This document shows, piece after piece, positions 14,158 through 23,249 of a stretch of 64,000 nt of DNA. Location of the stretch: positions 1 through 64,000 of IMG/VR virus record IMGVR_UViG_3300024243_000016. One strand, given 5' to 3'. This stretch comes from a virus. The notes under the pieces were generated by a model that had not been told where the DNA came from, ran no database searches, and saw only the letters and a list, made by a program, of their open reading frames with translations. Position numbers and translations under genes: made by a program. The first letter of the stretch is position 1. Each line of letters opens with the position of its first letter.

Positions 14158-15104
14158 GAGCACTTTTGAATATTTTCCAAAAAACAACTAACACTATCTT
14201 TTGAGTCTAGGCTATAAGCAGATTTTTCTATACTTAACTTGTTGTCTACCCTTGCTGATACCCTAAGCGCAGCGGATCTAAAGTATTTAGGATCTTCTTC
14301 CAACTTATTTAACAACCACGCCCTTTCCTTGTCACTCAAAAAGTTATTATTTTTAATGCTACTATTCACCATTTTTTTTGACATCCCGCTTTTTCTACCA
14401 TAAGCTCCCATCCTAACCTCAATATTAACCTTCGGAACATCAAAACTATTCACACCTACCTCATTAAGACTTGCTGGATCTTTACCCAAATAATATAATC
14501 CATGACCACCTATCTGAATATAAAAAACATTTTTATTATTATACAAGTCAACAACAAACCTACTATCAAGTACTATAGAATTATTTTTACCATACATATC
14601 AGCTTGTCTTCTAGAGTTTGTACCTTTGTTGCCACAATAATTCCAAGCATTACTTGTTGTAACAACAGGAAACTTATTATAACCAAACCTTACAAACTTG
14701 TCTACAGCACTCTTGCCAATAAAGTCACCGTCATCCACCCCAATATCATACTTCATAGAGACAATATCATCAAAAACTTTAACAAACAACCCTCTTTTCT
14801 CATTAATTTTACCAACAATATATTTAGAAATATTACCATCCATCTTTCTTAATGATTCAGATAATTGTAAGTCATATAAATTACCACTCAAAATACCAGA
14901 ACCCATATAATCGCTAATAGAGTTTTTAACTTCCAGATTGTAACAAACATCATTTATCTTAAAATCAAGATCCGCACCTGTAGAACTTTTTGCATTATTA
15001 GATATTACACCACCAATACCACAAGAAGCAATACTTTCAAAAACTTTACTTTCATATATATACCCAATATTTTCTTTCATAACATTATTATCATTATTTG
15101 TCAA
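14154..15104 (-). CDS. Candidate PD-(D/E)XK nuclease
   Basis: The frame is open from 15119. I favour the TTG at 15104 (316 residues) because GAGAGG lies seven bases before it; the first ATG is at 15080. Residues about 40-61 (counting from the TTG) read as a restriction-nuclease core: GADLDF with Asp45 and Asp47, then YNLEVKNS with Glu58 and Lys60, a D-x(n)-E-x-K arrangement with a conserved Gly before the first acid. Such enzymes cut DNA or repair structures. The rest has no motif I recognise, though GGHGLYYLGKDP near residue 200 may be structural. It precedes the Hsp20 gene and follows the recombination genes. Nuclease activity is an inference from the motif. Confidence 0.5.
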   Translation of the reverse strand: MTNNDNNVMKENIGYIYESKVFESIASCGIGGVISNNAKSSTGADLDFKINDVCYNLEVKNSISDYMGSGILSGNLYDLQLSESLRKMDGNISKYIVGKINEKRGLFVKVFDDIVSMKYDIGVDDGDFIGKSAVDKFVRFGYNKFPVVTTSNAWNYCGNKGTNSRRQADMYGKNNSIVLDSRFVVDLYNNKNVFYIQIGGHGLYYLGKDPASLNEVGVNSFDVPKVNIEVRMGAYGRKSGMSKKMVNSSIKNNNFLSDKERAWLLNKLEEDPKYFRSAALRVSARVDNKLSIEKSAYSLDSKDSVSCFLENIQKCS

Positions 15105-15158
15105 AACAAAACCTCTCAATAACTAAAATTAAAAAACGTAAACCACTAAAATTATTAA

Positions 15159-15497
15159 TTATTTTTTATCACGCCACTTGTCATAAACAATCACTTCTTC
15201 ATCAGTCATTTGTTTTAAATTATCTTTATCCCAATCATCTTCTCTGCCTTCTACAAAATAAATATAACAACTAAAACAACACTTGTGCCTAAAATAATAA
15301 CCTTTATCTACATCAATAATCATTGGCCTGTGACAAACTGGGCAACGTGACGGAACCTTGTTTTCTACAAAATCTTTATCTAACCTCATCTTTGACATAG
15401 TTGACCAAAAACCGCCCCCATTACCATTGTCTTTCCAAACACGAACCTTACCGTTACCCAAGTCTTCAATAAACCCATCATGTAAACAATCAGACAT
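15159..15497 (-). CDS. Small zinc-ribbon-like protein
   Basis: A 112-residue protein with an ATG start behind a GGGGG ribosome site. It has four cysteines placed for zinc binding: CPVC at 52-55 and CFSC at 74-77, with an extra Cys73 and a nearby His. The N-terminal 45 residues contain KVRVWKDNGNGGGFW, and the C-terminal part is acidic. Zinc ribbons of this size often bind nucleic acid or a protein partner. It sits 15 bases after the Mre11-Rad50 fusion gene, so it may act with the DNA-repair set, but no specific function can be assigned. Confidence 0.6.
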   Translation of the reverse strand: MSDCLHDGFIEDLGNGKVRVWKDNGNGGGFWSTMSKMRLDKDFVENKVPSRCPVCHRPMIIDVDKGYYFRHKCCFSCYIYFVEGREDDWDKDNLKQMTDEEVIVYDKWRDKK

Positions 15498-15512
15498 ATA
15501 AACCCCCAGTTT

Positions 15513-18500
15513 TCAAATCACAATTTTTGCATTATGATTTTGATCTAAATCAATATCTATAATATTGTCAGCAACGTCTTTCAAAGAATCAATATGCGTA
15601 ACAATAATAATGTTCTTGAAATATTGTTTAAGCTTTACTAACATATCAGACATACTTTCAACCTTATTGCCATCAAGAGCACTAAACCCCTCATCAATTA
15701 TAAATGAAGATGATCTTGGAATACTTGAAACCAAACATAACCCTGCTCTAATTGCAATTGATGAAATAGTTTTTTCCATTCCAGAGGCAATTTGAACAGG
15801 ACGGGGATCAGTATCTGGATATACAAGATTAATAAATATATTACTGTTACTGTCATAATCTAATAATATTTTAAAAGAAACTACATCTGACAACAACAAG
15901 TTAATTGTGTTGTTAATAATTGGCAAGTTTTTTGAAATTATTTGTTTTGGAATACCATTCTTACCTAAACAATCTGATAACAAGCTATATACATTATACT
16001 TTTTTAAGCAATTATCATAATCAAGTCTTTTTATTTTCCACTCATTTAATGTCGTAACAACAGATCCAACGCTTTTGTTAAGATCTGCAATGTTTTCATT
16101 AGCTTTTTTAATCACCTTTGCTTTATTTGGCCTTTCTGCCATCAAAACTCTTATTTGTTCATTTAATTCCTTATTTAACTCTATTTGATTCTTATCATTA
16201 TTATAAACTTCAACCTTTTTTAACAACTCCAACCTAGACTCTTTTAACTTGGAAACAATAGATTTTTTATTACTTAAGTCATTTAATATTTCTGACTTAC
16301 TCTTATTCAACTTGTGTTCATTTGAAATTATTTTTTCTATTTTATTATAATTACCAACAAAACCACTCTCTTCTATTTCAAAAATCTCGACACTACATTC
16401 ATTAATATTTTCACCAAGCTCCTCTAACTCTAACCTCACACCCTCAAGCTTATCCCTAGAAGCAACAGCATCTAAAATTAAAGGACACTTGGAGAACACA
16501 TCCTTAAAATCACTTAAATCACCACAAGGAATTTTACTAAGAATCTTTACCCTGTTTTCAATATCACATAGAAAATCTTTTTTATACCCCTTTTCACCTT
16601 CAAAATTATCAACATCATTAAGTAACGAATCATAATTTGACTTCTTTGTTTTCATTTCCTCAAAATTATATTCACTCAAAATTTTAGCACTAATGTCTAA
16701 TTTTTCATTAACACTAAGAAGGCTATTTTCAACATTAAAAATCTCATCAACCATGCCATTAATCTTATCATCAGCCTTCCCCAGCTTTATATTAACATCT
16801 TTAATATCAATCAAATCTACGTCAACTACCTTTGAATGAAGAGCACTAACCTTTTTATCTATATCATTAAGACATTTTAACTCTTTAACATATATGTTAT
16901 TATTCTTTTTTAACTCTTTTTCAAACTCACCCAACCTAGATTTACAACCTTCTATCTCTTCATCAAAGTCAATGTCATCATATTGTTTCAACTTAGATTT
17001 AACACTTCTAAAATTGTCATTAACTAAATCATATCTTTCTTCAAAAAAATATAGATCCAAAAACTTCATAATAATCTCTTTTCTTAAAGTAGCGCCCTTG
17101 TTAATAAACGACATGATATCACCCTGAGATGCCACTGATGAAAGAAAAAGATCATCTACAGAACCAAACATAGATCTAATATTCTTCTCAGTATCAAACC
17201 TTTGCTCACCATTTAAACATATATCATTACCCTCACTATCAATTCTAAAAAAATCTAAATCAGTTTTAGACTGTATAACACCACTACTATTTTTGATTTT
17301 TTGAACAGTCCTAACAATTTTATACTTATTTCCACCAACCTTCAATATCAACTCACCAAAACACTTTTTAGCCCTAGAGTTAATATATTCAATATTTTTT
17401 GTAACCAGCCTATTAGTTGTATTATGCATGATATGACAAATGGTATCAATTGCTGCTGACTTACCAATTGCATTTTGGCCAGAGATTAAATTTATTTTAT
17501 TGTCTAGTTTTGAAAAATTTATTATATTTCTTCTACCATAATTAAAATAATTTCCAAACCTTAAACGATCAAAATCCCAAACAACATTTCTGACCAAACC
17601 ATCACTAGACAAGTTATCATCTAAATCTAAGTTTAACTTAACAACACTATCTATAACACTCTTTTTAATATCCTTGTTCTTAAAATAATTCCTTATTAAC
17701 GATGACTGGACATCTCTATTTCTAATATTGTCTGATATTACCTTTAGGCTTTCAAAATCATCACTATTAAAGCTCATAGATGAGCTATGAATCTCTCTAA
17801 TATCTTTTGGCTTAAATTTACTAATAATCTTAGACTTGAACTTGGCTAATTTAGCAAAATTTACATTATCATCAATAGCTATTCTAATCCTAGAGTTTGG
17901 TTTAGGGTTAAACCACGATGGAATCTTACACTCTTTATCAACATTGATAGTGTAAAACTTTAATGGTGAATCAACAACAACAAACTCCGTATCAAAACTA
18001 TCCCTATCGTCAATTTTCCACAATAAAAACCCGCTATCTAAACTCTCACCAAAGTTATTCTGCAACAAACTGCCAGCATATGCACATCGCTTATCTTCAT
18101 CTAAAAACTGATGTTTATGAATGTCGCCCAACATAACAAAGTCAAGCCCATTAAACATAGAAAGATCATGCTCACTAGTAAACAAAAAACCAGTCTCATT
18201 ATCAGAACCACGAACACATATATGTGCAAGGCCAATAGAAATATCAGACTTTTTTATTTGTTTGTTATTTTTTATATTTTTTATGCCAACATCATTATTA
18301 TCAACAATGGAATAAACGGCAAAACATACATTTTTCCCAGCAACCTCACAATTATATAATCCAGAACCATAATACAACTCTAAATTTTCCATCACATTAC
18401 AAACTGGTATAACTGGAGATATTCTATTGGAATTATTAACATTAATATCATGATTGCCTAATATCACTTTGACGGGCGCTATTTTAGTTAAACCAGAAAA

Positions 18501-18692
18501 AAACTTTTGCGCTAATAAAATTGCCTCACCAGATATTTGTATTTTTGTGTGAAAACAATCGCCAGTAAAAACAATTAAATCAGGTTTAACTTTTTCTAAT
18601 TCGACAATTAAATTATTTATTGTTTTATCAAACTCATTATAAAACTTATAATTTCTAACATGTAAGTCAGATATATGTGCTATCTTAATCAT
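15513..18692 (-). CDS. Mre11-Rad50 (SbcD-SbcC, gp47-gp46) single-chain fusion
   Basis: A 1059-residue protein that joins two normally separate recombination subunits. Residues 1-300 are an Mre11/SbcD nuclease with the metal-binding motifs DLHV (9-12), GDCFH (44-48), GNHD (79-82), AHI (156-158) and GDIHKH (189-194). From about residue 380 it is a Rad50/SbcC ATPase: Walker A SGQNAIGKSA (about 404-413), a long helical coiled-coil middle, signature ASGMEK near 966, Walker B FIIDEGFSALD (about 997-1007) and the H-loop VTHID near 1031. I see no CxxC zinc hook at the coil tip. In T4 these are gp47 and gp46, which resect DNA ends for recombination-dependent replication. No stop or frameshift separates the parts. 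Confidence 0.88.
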   Translation of the reverse strand: MIKIAHISDLHVRNYKFYNEFDKTINNLIVELEKVKPDLIVFTGDCFHTKIQISGEAILLAQKFFSGLTKIAPVKVILGNHDINVNNSNRISPVIPVCNVMENLELYYGSGLYNCEVAGKNVCFAVYSIVDNNDVGIKNIKNNKQIKKSDISIGLAHICVRGSDNETGFLFTSEHDLSMFNGLDFVMLGDIHKHQFLDEDKRCAYAGSLLQNNFGESLDSGFLLWKIDDRDSFDTEFVVVDSPLKFYTINVDKECKIPSWFNPKPNSRIRIAIDDNVNFAKLAKFKSKIISKFKPKDIREIHSSSMSFNSDDFESLKVISDNIRNRDVQSSLIRNYFKNKDIKKSVIDSVVKLNLDLDDNLSSDGLVRNVVWDFDRLRFGNYFNYGRRNIINFSKLDNKINLISGQNAIGKSAAIDTICHIMHNTTNRLVTKNIEYINSRAKKCFGELILKVGGNKYKIVRTVQKIKNSSGVIQSKTDLDFFRIDSEGNDICLNGEQRFDTEKNIRSMFGSVDDLFLSSVASQGDIMSFINKGATLRKEIIMKFLDLYFFEERYDLVNDNFRSVKSKLKQYDDIDFDEEIEGCKSRLGEFEKELKKNNNIYVKELKCLNDIDKKVSALHSKVVDVDLIDIKDVNIKLGKADDKINGMVDEIFNVENSLLSVNEKLDISAKILSEYNFEEMKTKKSNYDSLLNDVDNFEGEKGYKKDFLCDIENRVKILSKIPCGDLSDFKDVFSKCPLILDAVASRDKLEGVRLELEELGENINECSVEIFEIEESGFVGNYNKIEKIISNEHKLNKSKSEILNDLSNKKSIVSKLKESRLELLKKVEVYNNDKNQIELNKELNEQIRVLMAERPNKAKVIKKANENIADLNKSVGSVVTTLNEWKIKRLDYDNCLKKYNVYSLLSDCLGKNGIPKQIISKNLPIINNTINLLLSDVVSFKILLDYDSNSNIFINLVYPDTDPRPVQIASGMEKTISSIAIRAGLCLVSSIPRSSSFIIDEGFSALDGNKVESMSDMLVKLKQYFKNIIIVTHIDSLKDVADNIIDIDLDQNHNAKIVI

Positions 18693-18704
18693 TTAACCTC
18701 ATTT

Positions 18705-19748
18705 TTATCTGAATAGAATTTTCATCATTGAATTATACTTTTTATTATTACTTTTAAGATAATATAATGCTTCTTCTTTGGACATTTCGCCAAAATCATT
18801 ATATTTTGTCCCACTAAAAAATACAACCCTAACATCAACATCATGACTAATTAAATTATCTGCTATATCAAAACTTTTCTTCAAAGCGTCCCTATCTAAA
18901 GCTAACAATACCATTGGCTTACTTTTAACTATCTTCTCAAAGAGAACACTGTTTTTAGATATTGAAGACCCAAGAATAGGAATAGAGTTTTTGCCACACT
19001 TTATTGAATCAATTATACCTTCAGTAATAACTATTGGCTTATTATAATCAACATAAAGCTCATTATAAACAATATTCTTACTTGCCTTACTGTTTAAGTA
19101 TTTATTTCCAGGTAATTCATCCCATATTTTCCTCCCAACAAAATAATTTATATCACCATCTACATTAAATGATGGAAATACCACCCTATTTTTATATCTA
19201 CCTGAAACACAGAAACCAATCTTATAAAAGATAATATCATCTCTAGTAATACCACGTTTATATAAATATTTTTTTGCACTATTTACATTTGGATCAGAAC
19301 TTTTATACATCAACAACTTAAATCCATCCGGGGGTCTTAATTTTTCACCAATATCATTGTTTTTACACGACCCCTTACAATAAAGAAAACTAACCCTATC
19401 ATATAAAGCCTTCTTGTAATCTATATTGCTATCCCTATCTGACGTGCCATCACCACTTATAACAAAACTATTCTTCTCAGACTTAAATTCTAATGTTTGT
19501 CTATCACTAGCAAACCTTTTTAATATATAATTAACATTTTTACCCCTTTTGCCACAATGCCAGCAATGCCAAACACCACTTATATGTATCGCCAACTTCT
19601 TCTGATTGGGGTTTGATTGCTCATTCTTGTTGTGAAAAGGACAATAAAACATTAGTTCTAGTTCATTACGCTCTTTTTCGCAATTACCTAAAAACTCTTC
19701 TAATATTTTTACTTGTTTTAAAGTAAGGAAATCATCATTATTTACCAT
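18705..19748 (-). CDS. DNA primase, DnaG/T4 gp61-like (CHC2 zinc finger plus TOPRIM)
   Basis: A 347-residue protein, ATG start. The N-terminus has a CHC2-type zinc finger: FYCPFHN with Cys36 and His39, then HCWHCGKRG with Cys62 and Cys65. The C-terminal half has a TOPRIM fold: PIVITEGIIDSIKCG with the catalytic Glu, and LLALDRDALKK with the D-x-D motif. A NKYLNSKASKNIVYNE segment and an RVVFPSF strand between them fit the primase core. It would make RNA primers on phage DNA. It lies between the RuvC-like and Mre11-Rad50 genes in a replication and recombination unit. The replicative helicase (gp41 type) is not in the window. Confidence 0.82.
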   Translation of the reverse strand: MVNNDDFLTLKQVKILEEFLGNCEKERNELELMFYCPFHNKNEQSNPNQKKLAIHISGVWHCWHCGKRGKNVNYILKRFASDRQTLEFKSEKNSFVISGDGTSDRDSNIDYKKALYDRVSFLYCKGSCKNNDIGEKLRPPDGFKLLMYKSSDPNVNSAKKYLYKRGITRDDIIFYKIGFCVSGRYKNRVVFPSFNVDGDINYFVGRKIWDELPGNKYLNSKASKNIVYNELYVDYNKPIVITEGIIDSIKCGKNSIPILGSSISKNSVLFEKIVKSKPMVLLALDRDALKKSFDIADNLISHDVDVRVVFFSGTKYNDFGEMSKEEALYYLKSNNKKYNSMMKILFR

Positions 19749-19753
19749 GTATT

Positions 19754-20296
19754 TTAACCGCTTCTTTTTAAATAACCATAAACAATTACAAATGCATCAG
19801 CCATATCATAATTTTCATCTTTTAGATTGTTAAATTTGCTATATGTCCAATCATCATAGTTAATTATATCATTAACCTTTTCAAAAATAAAGTGCTTCCG
19901 CTCCTTATACTTCAAACCTTTGGGTACGATAATACTACAACCCTTTCTAGCACTCATTACATTATAAACAATTTGCTCAATATCTAAAAACTCCTTTTTG
20001 CAAACATATTGCAATAACATATTAAAAGAATATAAATTGAACAAAGTATTAGCATTGCTTTTGCCAGGAGCAAACCTTTTTAATGGGGCCTCAATAACAA
20101 TAATGTCTGTATTATTAATATATTTGTACCCAAGCAACCAACTCTTAAAGAAGTCAACTTTTTCAAATATATCATTAATTTTCTTAAGGTTTAAAACACC
20201 TATATCAACCAGATCCAAATTAGACTTATTAATAAGGCAAAATCCAATATTAGAAGTTGATATATCTAACCCTAAAGCATATTTTTTATTGTTCAA
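19754..20296 (-). CDS. RuvC-like Holliday junction resolvase
   Basis: A 180-residue protein with an RNase H fold. Acidic catalytic positions are visible: GLDISTSNIGF with Asp11 at the N-terminus, IIVIEAPL with Glu69, and DMADAFVIVYG with Asp164 and Asp167 near the C-terminus. This is the RuvC-type set and a usual length. T4 uses endonuclease VII (gp49) instead, so a RuvC-like enzyme here would be the junction-cutting partner of the Mre11-Rad50 fusion and of packaging. The frame has no ATG before the fold begins, so it probably starts with TTG at 20296, six bases after the stop of 20302-23220, with a weak ribosome site. Confidence 0.75.
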   Translation of the reverse strand: MNNKKYALGLDISTSNIGFCLINKSNLDLVDIGVLNLKKINDIFEKVDFFKSWLLGYKYINNTDIIVIEAPLKRFAPGKSNANTLFNLYSFNMLLQYVCKKEFLDIEQIVYNVMSARKGCSIIVPKGLKYKERKHFIFEKVNDIINYDDWTYSKFNNLKDENYDMADAFVIVYGYLKRSG

Positions 20297-20301
20297 AACT
20301 T

Positions 20302-23220
20302 TTAATAATCTATCTTGAATCTAAAGAAGAATCGATCCTTATCCCGCTCCTTCGCAATAGGTTGCGCTAAGTTACACCTACCTACTATATTATAATACTT
20401 ATCATAAAAGTTAAAGTTAGAAATTATAGTATTATACTCACTTTTCTCAGGAGAATCAGAGACAAACTCAACAAACCTTTTGTTTGATGATGAGTTCGCA
20501 AACTCTGCTGGCACTTCAAACTCAACAGTTCTTGTGTTAATGTCAACTGTACCACTAAATTGTATGTCAAACTTGTCTTTACCAAAGTTATACAACAATG
20601 GAGATTTAACCAACATAACACCTTCATTATAAAAAACATTACCAACATTGTTAAATGTTGCATGTTCAGTCTTAGCATCAGCACGATATAAGGAACCATA
20701 CCCATCATCTTTCAATGTAATATTAAAAACAGACTCCGATCCCGTAATGTTAGAGTCAATTAATAACATAGAACCCCTCTTTGTTTGATTCCCATAAAAA
20801 ATATTAGACATATCAAACAAACAACAGTTTTGTGACCTAGAACTGCTAAGTACCTCTCCAATATAATACAGTGGTCTAGAACCAAGGCCATCATTAACAA
20901 TATATAATGACGTATTGTTAGGATATTTTGGAGAAGCAAATGAATCCAACTCATCGATGAAGTTAAAATATTTATTGTCATAAACTAGCTTATTAGATCT
21001 GGCAATGTAAAACTTATCCAAATTAATAGATGAATAATCAACATCTGGAGAGTTGGGTTTAGGGTTGGCAAATGTTGGGATAGGATAATTCTTAATATAC
21101 ATATCGTTATAATTGGTAGAAAACGGATATGTTATATTGCTATCATCACTCTGACTAGCTGTTAACAAAGAACACAAGTTCCAGTTAGGAACAAACTTTC
21201 CATTATCACAAGGTAAAACAGTTAAATTTCTTTTTAACATTTTTGGAGACTCTAATAAGTCATTAGCAGGCTGTACCAACTCCTGATCACTTAACTCAGT
21301 AGCAGAGGCAGTTAAATTATACAATCTAGGCATACCTGACTTATTAGAGTTTTTTTGTATTCTTGCAAAGTCCCTAGCAAAGTTTTGAACATTAACCTCA
21401 AAAGCATTTACACCCATAGCCAAAGGAACATTAATTGGATACGGATGAATTTCAGTATCCACATTATCAAACGTTACGTCCCCCGTAATATCCTCTTGAT
21501 ATAAATTAGTTGTGTATTTATATTTATCTTGCTGTGAGACTTGCTCAACAAACAATAATGGCAAATAAAACTTAAGGCCACTAGCTGACGCATTTGACAC
21601 TATATCATTGCTCAGCCCACAACTAGACATGTTCCTTATATTTTCAATAGAACGCCAGTCTTTCCACACCCTGACCTCATGCAACTCAGCATTAAGCGGA
21701 TAATTAAATATAATGTTTTGTGGATCTTTAGACAACACATCTGTCATACCAGACAAGCCTTCGTCATTAGAAGCATATGTGTTAAAAAACGCATTATTAA
21801 ACCCACCAAAACTACCAATTATGTTACCTTCGAAATAATTGCCTAACACCAACTGCAACGGATCGTTTAACTCAACATTACTACTATCATACCTACTAAA
21901 CAACCAAGACCTAAGACCACAAAATTCATCATTGTTAGCTTCGTCAGACAAGACATCTTTAGAAATATAAAAATTAGTATCAATGTTACCATCTATAATA
22001 AAATCACCCCTAGCCAATGATCCAACATTATTTTTATTTTTATCCCACCTAACCGCAACATGATGCCAATGCTTCTCTTTTAAATAATTAGATGAAGTAA
22101 AAACTAAGTTTTCCGATTGATCAAAATCAACAACAGCTAAAGATGGAGCAGTGTTAGTAGATGAGCTTAACTGTAACATTAGTTTATATCTATTATCACC
22201 ATCATATTGATATGAGTCGCTAGAGGCTGTTATTAACGATAAGGCATAATTACCGCTATAATGCAATATTGTCCCAGCATCTGTCTGAGGGCCTGTAGGC
22301 TTAAGCCAGAATTCAATACAAAATGAACTAGAAACACCAAAGTCAAGCTCTTTACTCTCAACAGAACCATTGTTAGCTATTGATTGTGGAGACTTATACA
22401 CAAATGCTGTATCACTTTGGACTGCGCTAGAAGTGAAGAAGTTAAAACAGCTATAATTTGTAAAACTATTTTCAGCAGTAGGCATTTCAACAATATAATA
22501 TGGCATTAAACTATTATACACCATATCAAACTTCTGGTTGTTAGAATTACACAACTTATGTAACAATTTATTGCTATAAATTGATTTTTCTTCACCCACA
22601 ACAAAACTAGAGTTATTTGAAACATAACCATCGTCAAAAGGATAGCTACCAACCGCATTATAAAAATCAGTAACGTCGGTATCAAGACCAAAAGAAAGAT
22701 TTTCGTACCATTTATCACTAGAATATAAAGCTATGTTACTATCAATTTCCCAAACTCTATAACCATTATTGCTATCATTTTTCCAAGTATATACATCGCC
22801 ATCATTTAAAACATTTTCATTTTCACAACTCAAAACTGGTGTCTCTCTAGTTATATTAAAGCTTTTATTTGGCTTAGCAATAAAATACTTTTCATCAGAG
22901 TCCATTAAGTCAATATTATGTATAGAATTACCCTGAAGGGCTTCTGCTTGACCTATTTTTGAAGGATTAATATCAGTAGAGCCACTAAACCAAGTAGACA
23001 ACTTGCCAGCAGAATCTGAATCTTTGCCCCACCAGTTACCACTAGGATATTTAGAAACTTCATTATCAACAACCTGAACATATTCAGCACTAGATGTATA
23101 CGGATATAAATACTTAGTTCCCGTAATTCCTAACGTTGATGACACAAATGAAATTTCTGGATATGTTCTAATTGATAGATTTCTAAAATTACTTTTGTCT
23201 AACTTTAAAAATTGAGTCAT
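20302..23220 (-). CDS. Large virion protein with a LamG/concanavalin-like domain
   Basis: A 972-residue protein, ATG start. Residues about 280-540 form a LamG-type jelly roll: FCIEFWLKPTG, GNYALSLITASS, then KHWHHVAVRWDKN, a DGN turn, and NAELHEVRVWKDWRSIENIRN, which is the usual closing of this fold in phage and bacterial proteins. The C-terminal third is beta-rich, with FDIQFSGTVDINTRTVEFEVP. LamG domains bind carbohydrate or form part of tail fibres. It is the last of the large tail genes before the replication set. The N-terminal 250 residues are unrecognised. Fibre or baseplate periphery is an inference. Confidence 0.7.
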   Translation of the reverse strand: MTQFLKLDKSNFRNLSIRTYPEISFVSSTLGITGTKYLYPYTSSAEYVQVVDNEVSKYPSGNWWGKDSDSAGKLSTWFSGSTDINPSKIGQAEALQGNSIHNIDLMDSDEKYFIAKPNKSFNITRETPVLSCENENVLNDGDVYTWKNDSNNGYRVWEIDSNIALYSSDKWYENLSFGLDTDVTDFYNAVGSYPFDDGYVSNNSSFVVGEEKSIYSNKLLHKLCNSNNQKFDMVYNSLMPYYIVEMPTAENSFTNYSCFNFFTSSAVQSDTAFVYKSPQSIANNGSVESKELDFGVSSSFCIEFWLKPTGPQTDAGTILHYSGNYALSLITASSDSYQYDGDNRYKLMLQLSSSTNTAPSLAVVDFDQSENLVFTSSNYLKEKHWHHVAVRWDKNKNNVGSLARGDFIIDGNIDTNFYISKDVLSDEANNDEFCGLRSWLFSRYDSSNVELNDPLQLVLGNYFEGNIIGSFGGFNNAFFNTYASNDEGLSGMTDVLSKDPQNIIFNYPLNAELHEVRVWKDWRSIENIRNMSSCGLSNDIVSNASASGLKFYLPLLFVEQVSQQDKYKYTTNLYQEDITGDVTFDNVDTEIHPYPINVPLAMGVNAFEVNVQNFARDFARIQKNSNKSGMPRLYNLTASATELSDQELVQPANDLLESPKMLKRNLTVLPCDNGKFVPNWNLCSLLTASQSDDSNITYPFSTNYNDMYIKNYPIPTFANPKPNSPDVDYSSINLDKFYIARSNKLVYDNKYFNFIDELDSFASPKYPNNTSLYIVNDGLGSRPLYYIGEVLSSSRSQNCCLFDMSNIFYGNQTKRGSMLLIDSNITGSESVFNITLKDDGYGSLYRADAKTEHATFNNVGNVFYNEGVMLVKSPLLYNFGKDKFDIQFSGTVDINTRTVEFEVPAEFANSSSNKRFVEFVSDSPEKSEYNTIISNFNFYDKYYNIVGRCNLAQPIAKERDKDRFFFRFKIDY

Positions 23221-23249
23221 ATTTTCTCATCATAAAAATTAAATATTAA

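Noticed and set aside
16400-17100. Zinc hook in the Rad50 coiled coil
   Set aside because: Cysteines are present in the coil (for example in KIPCGDL and SKCPL), but none forms a C-x-x-C pair.
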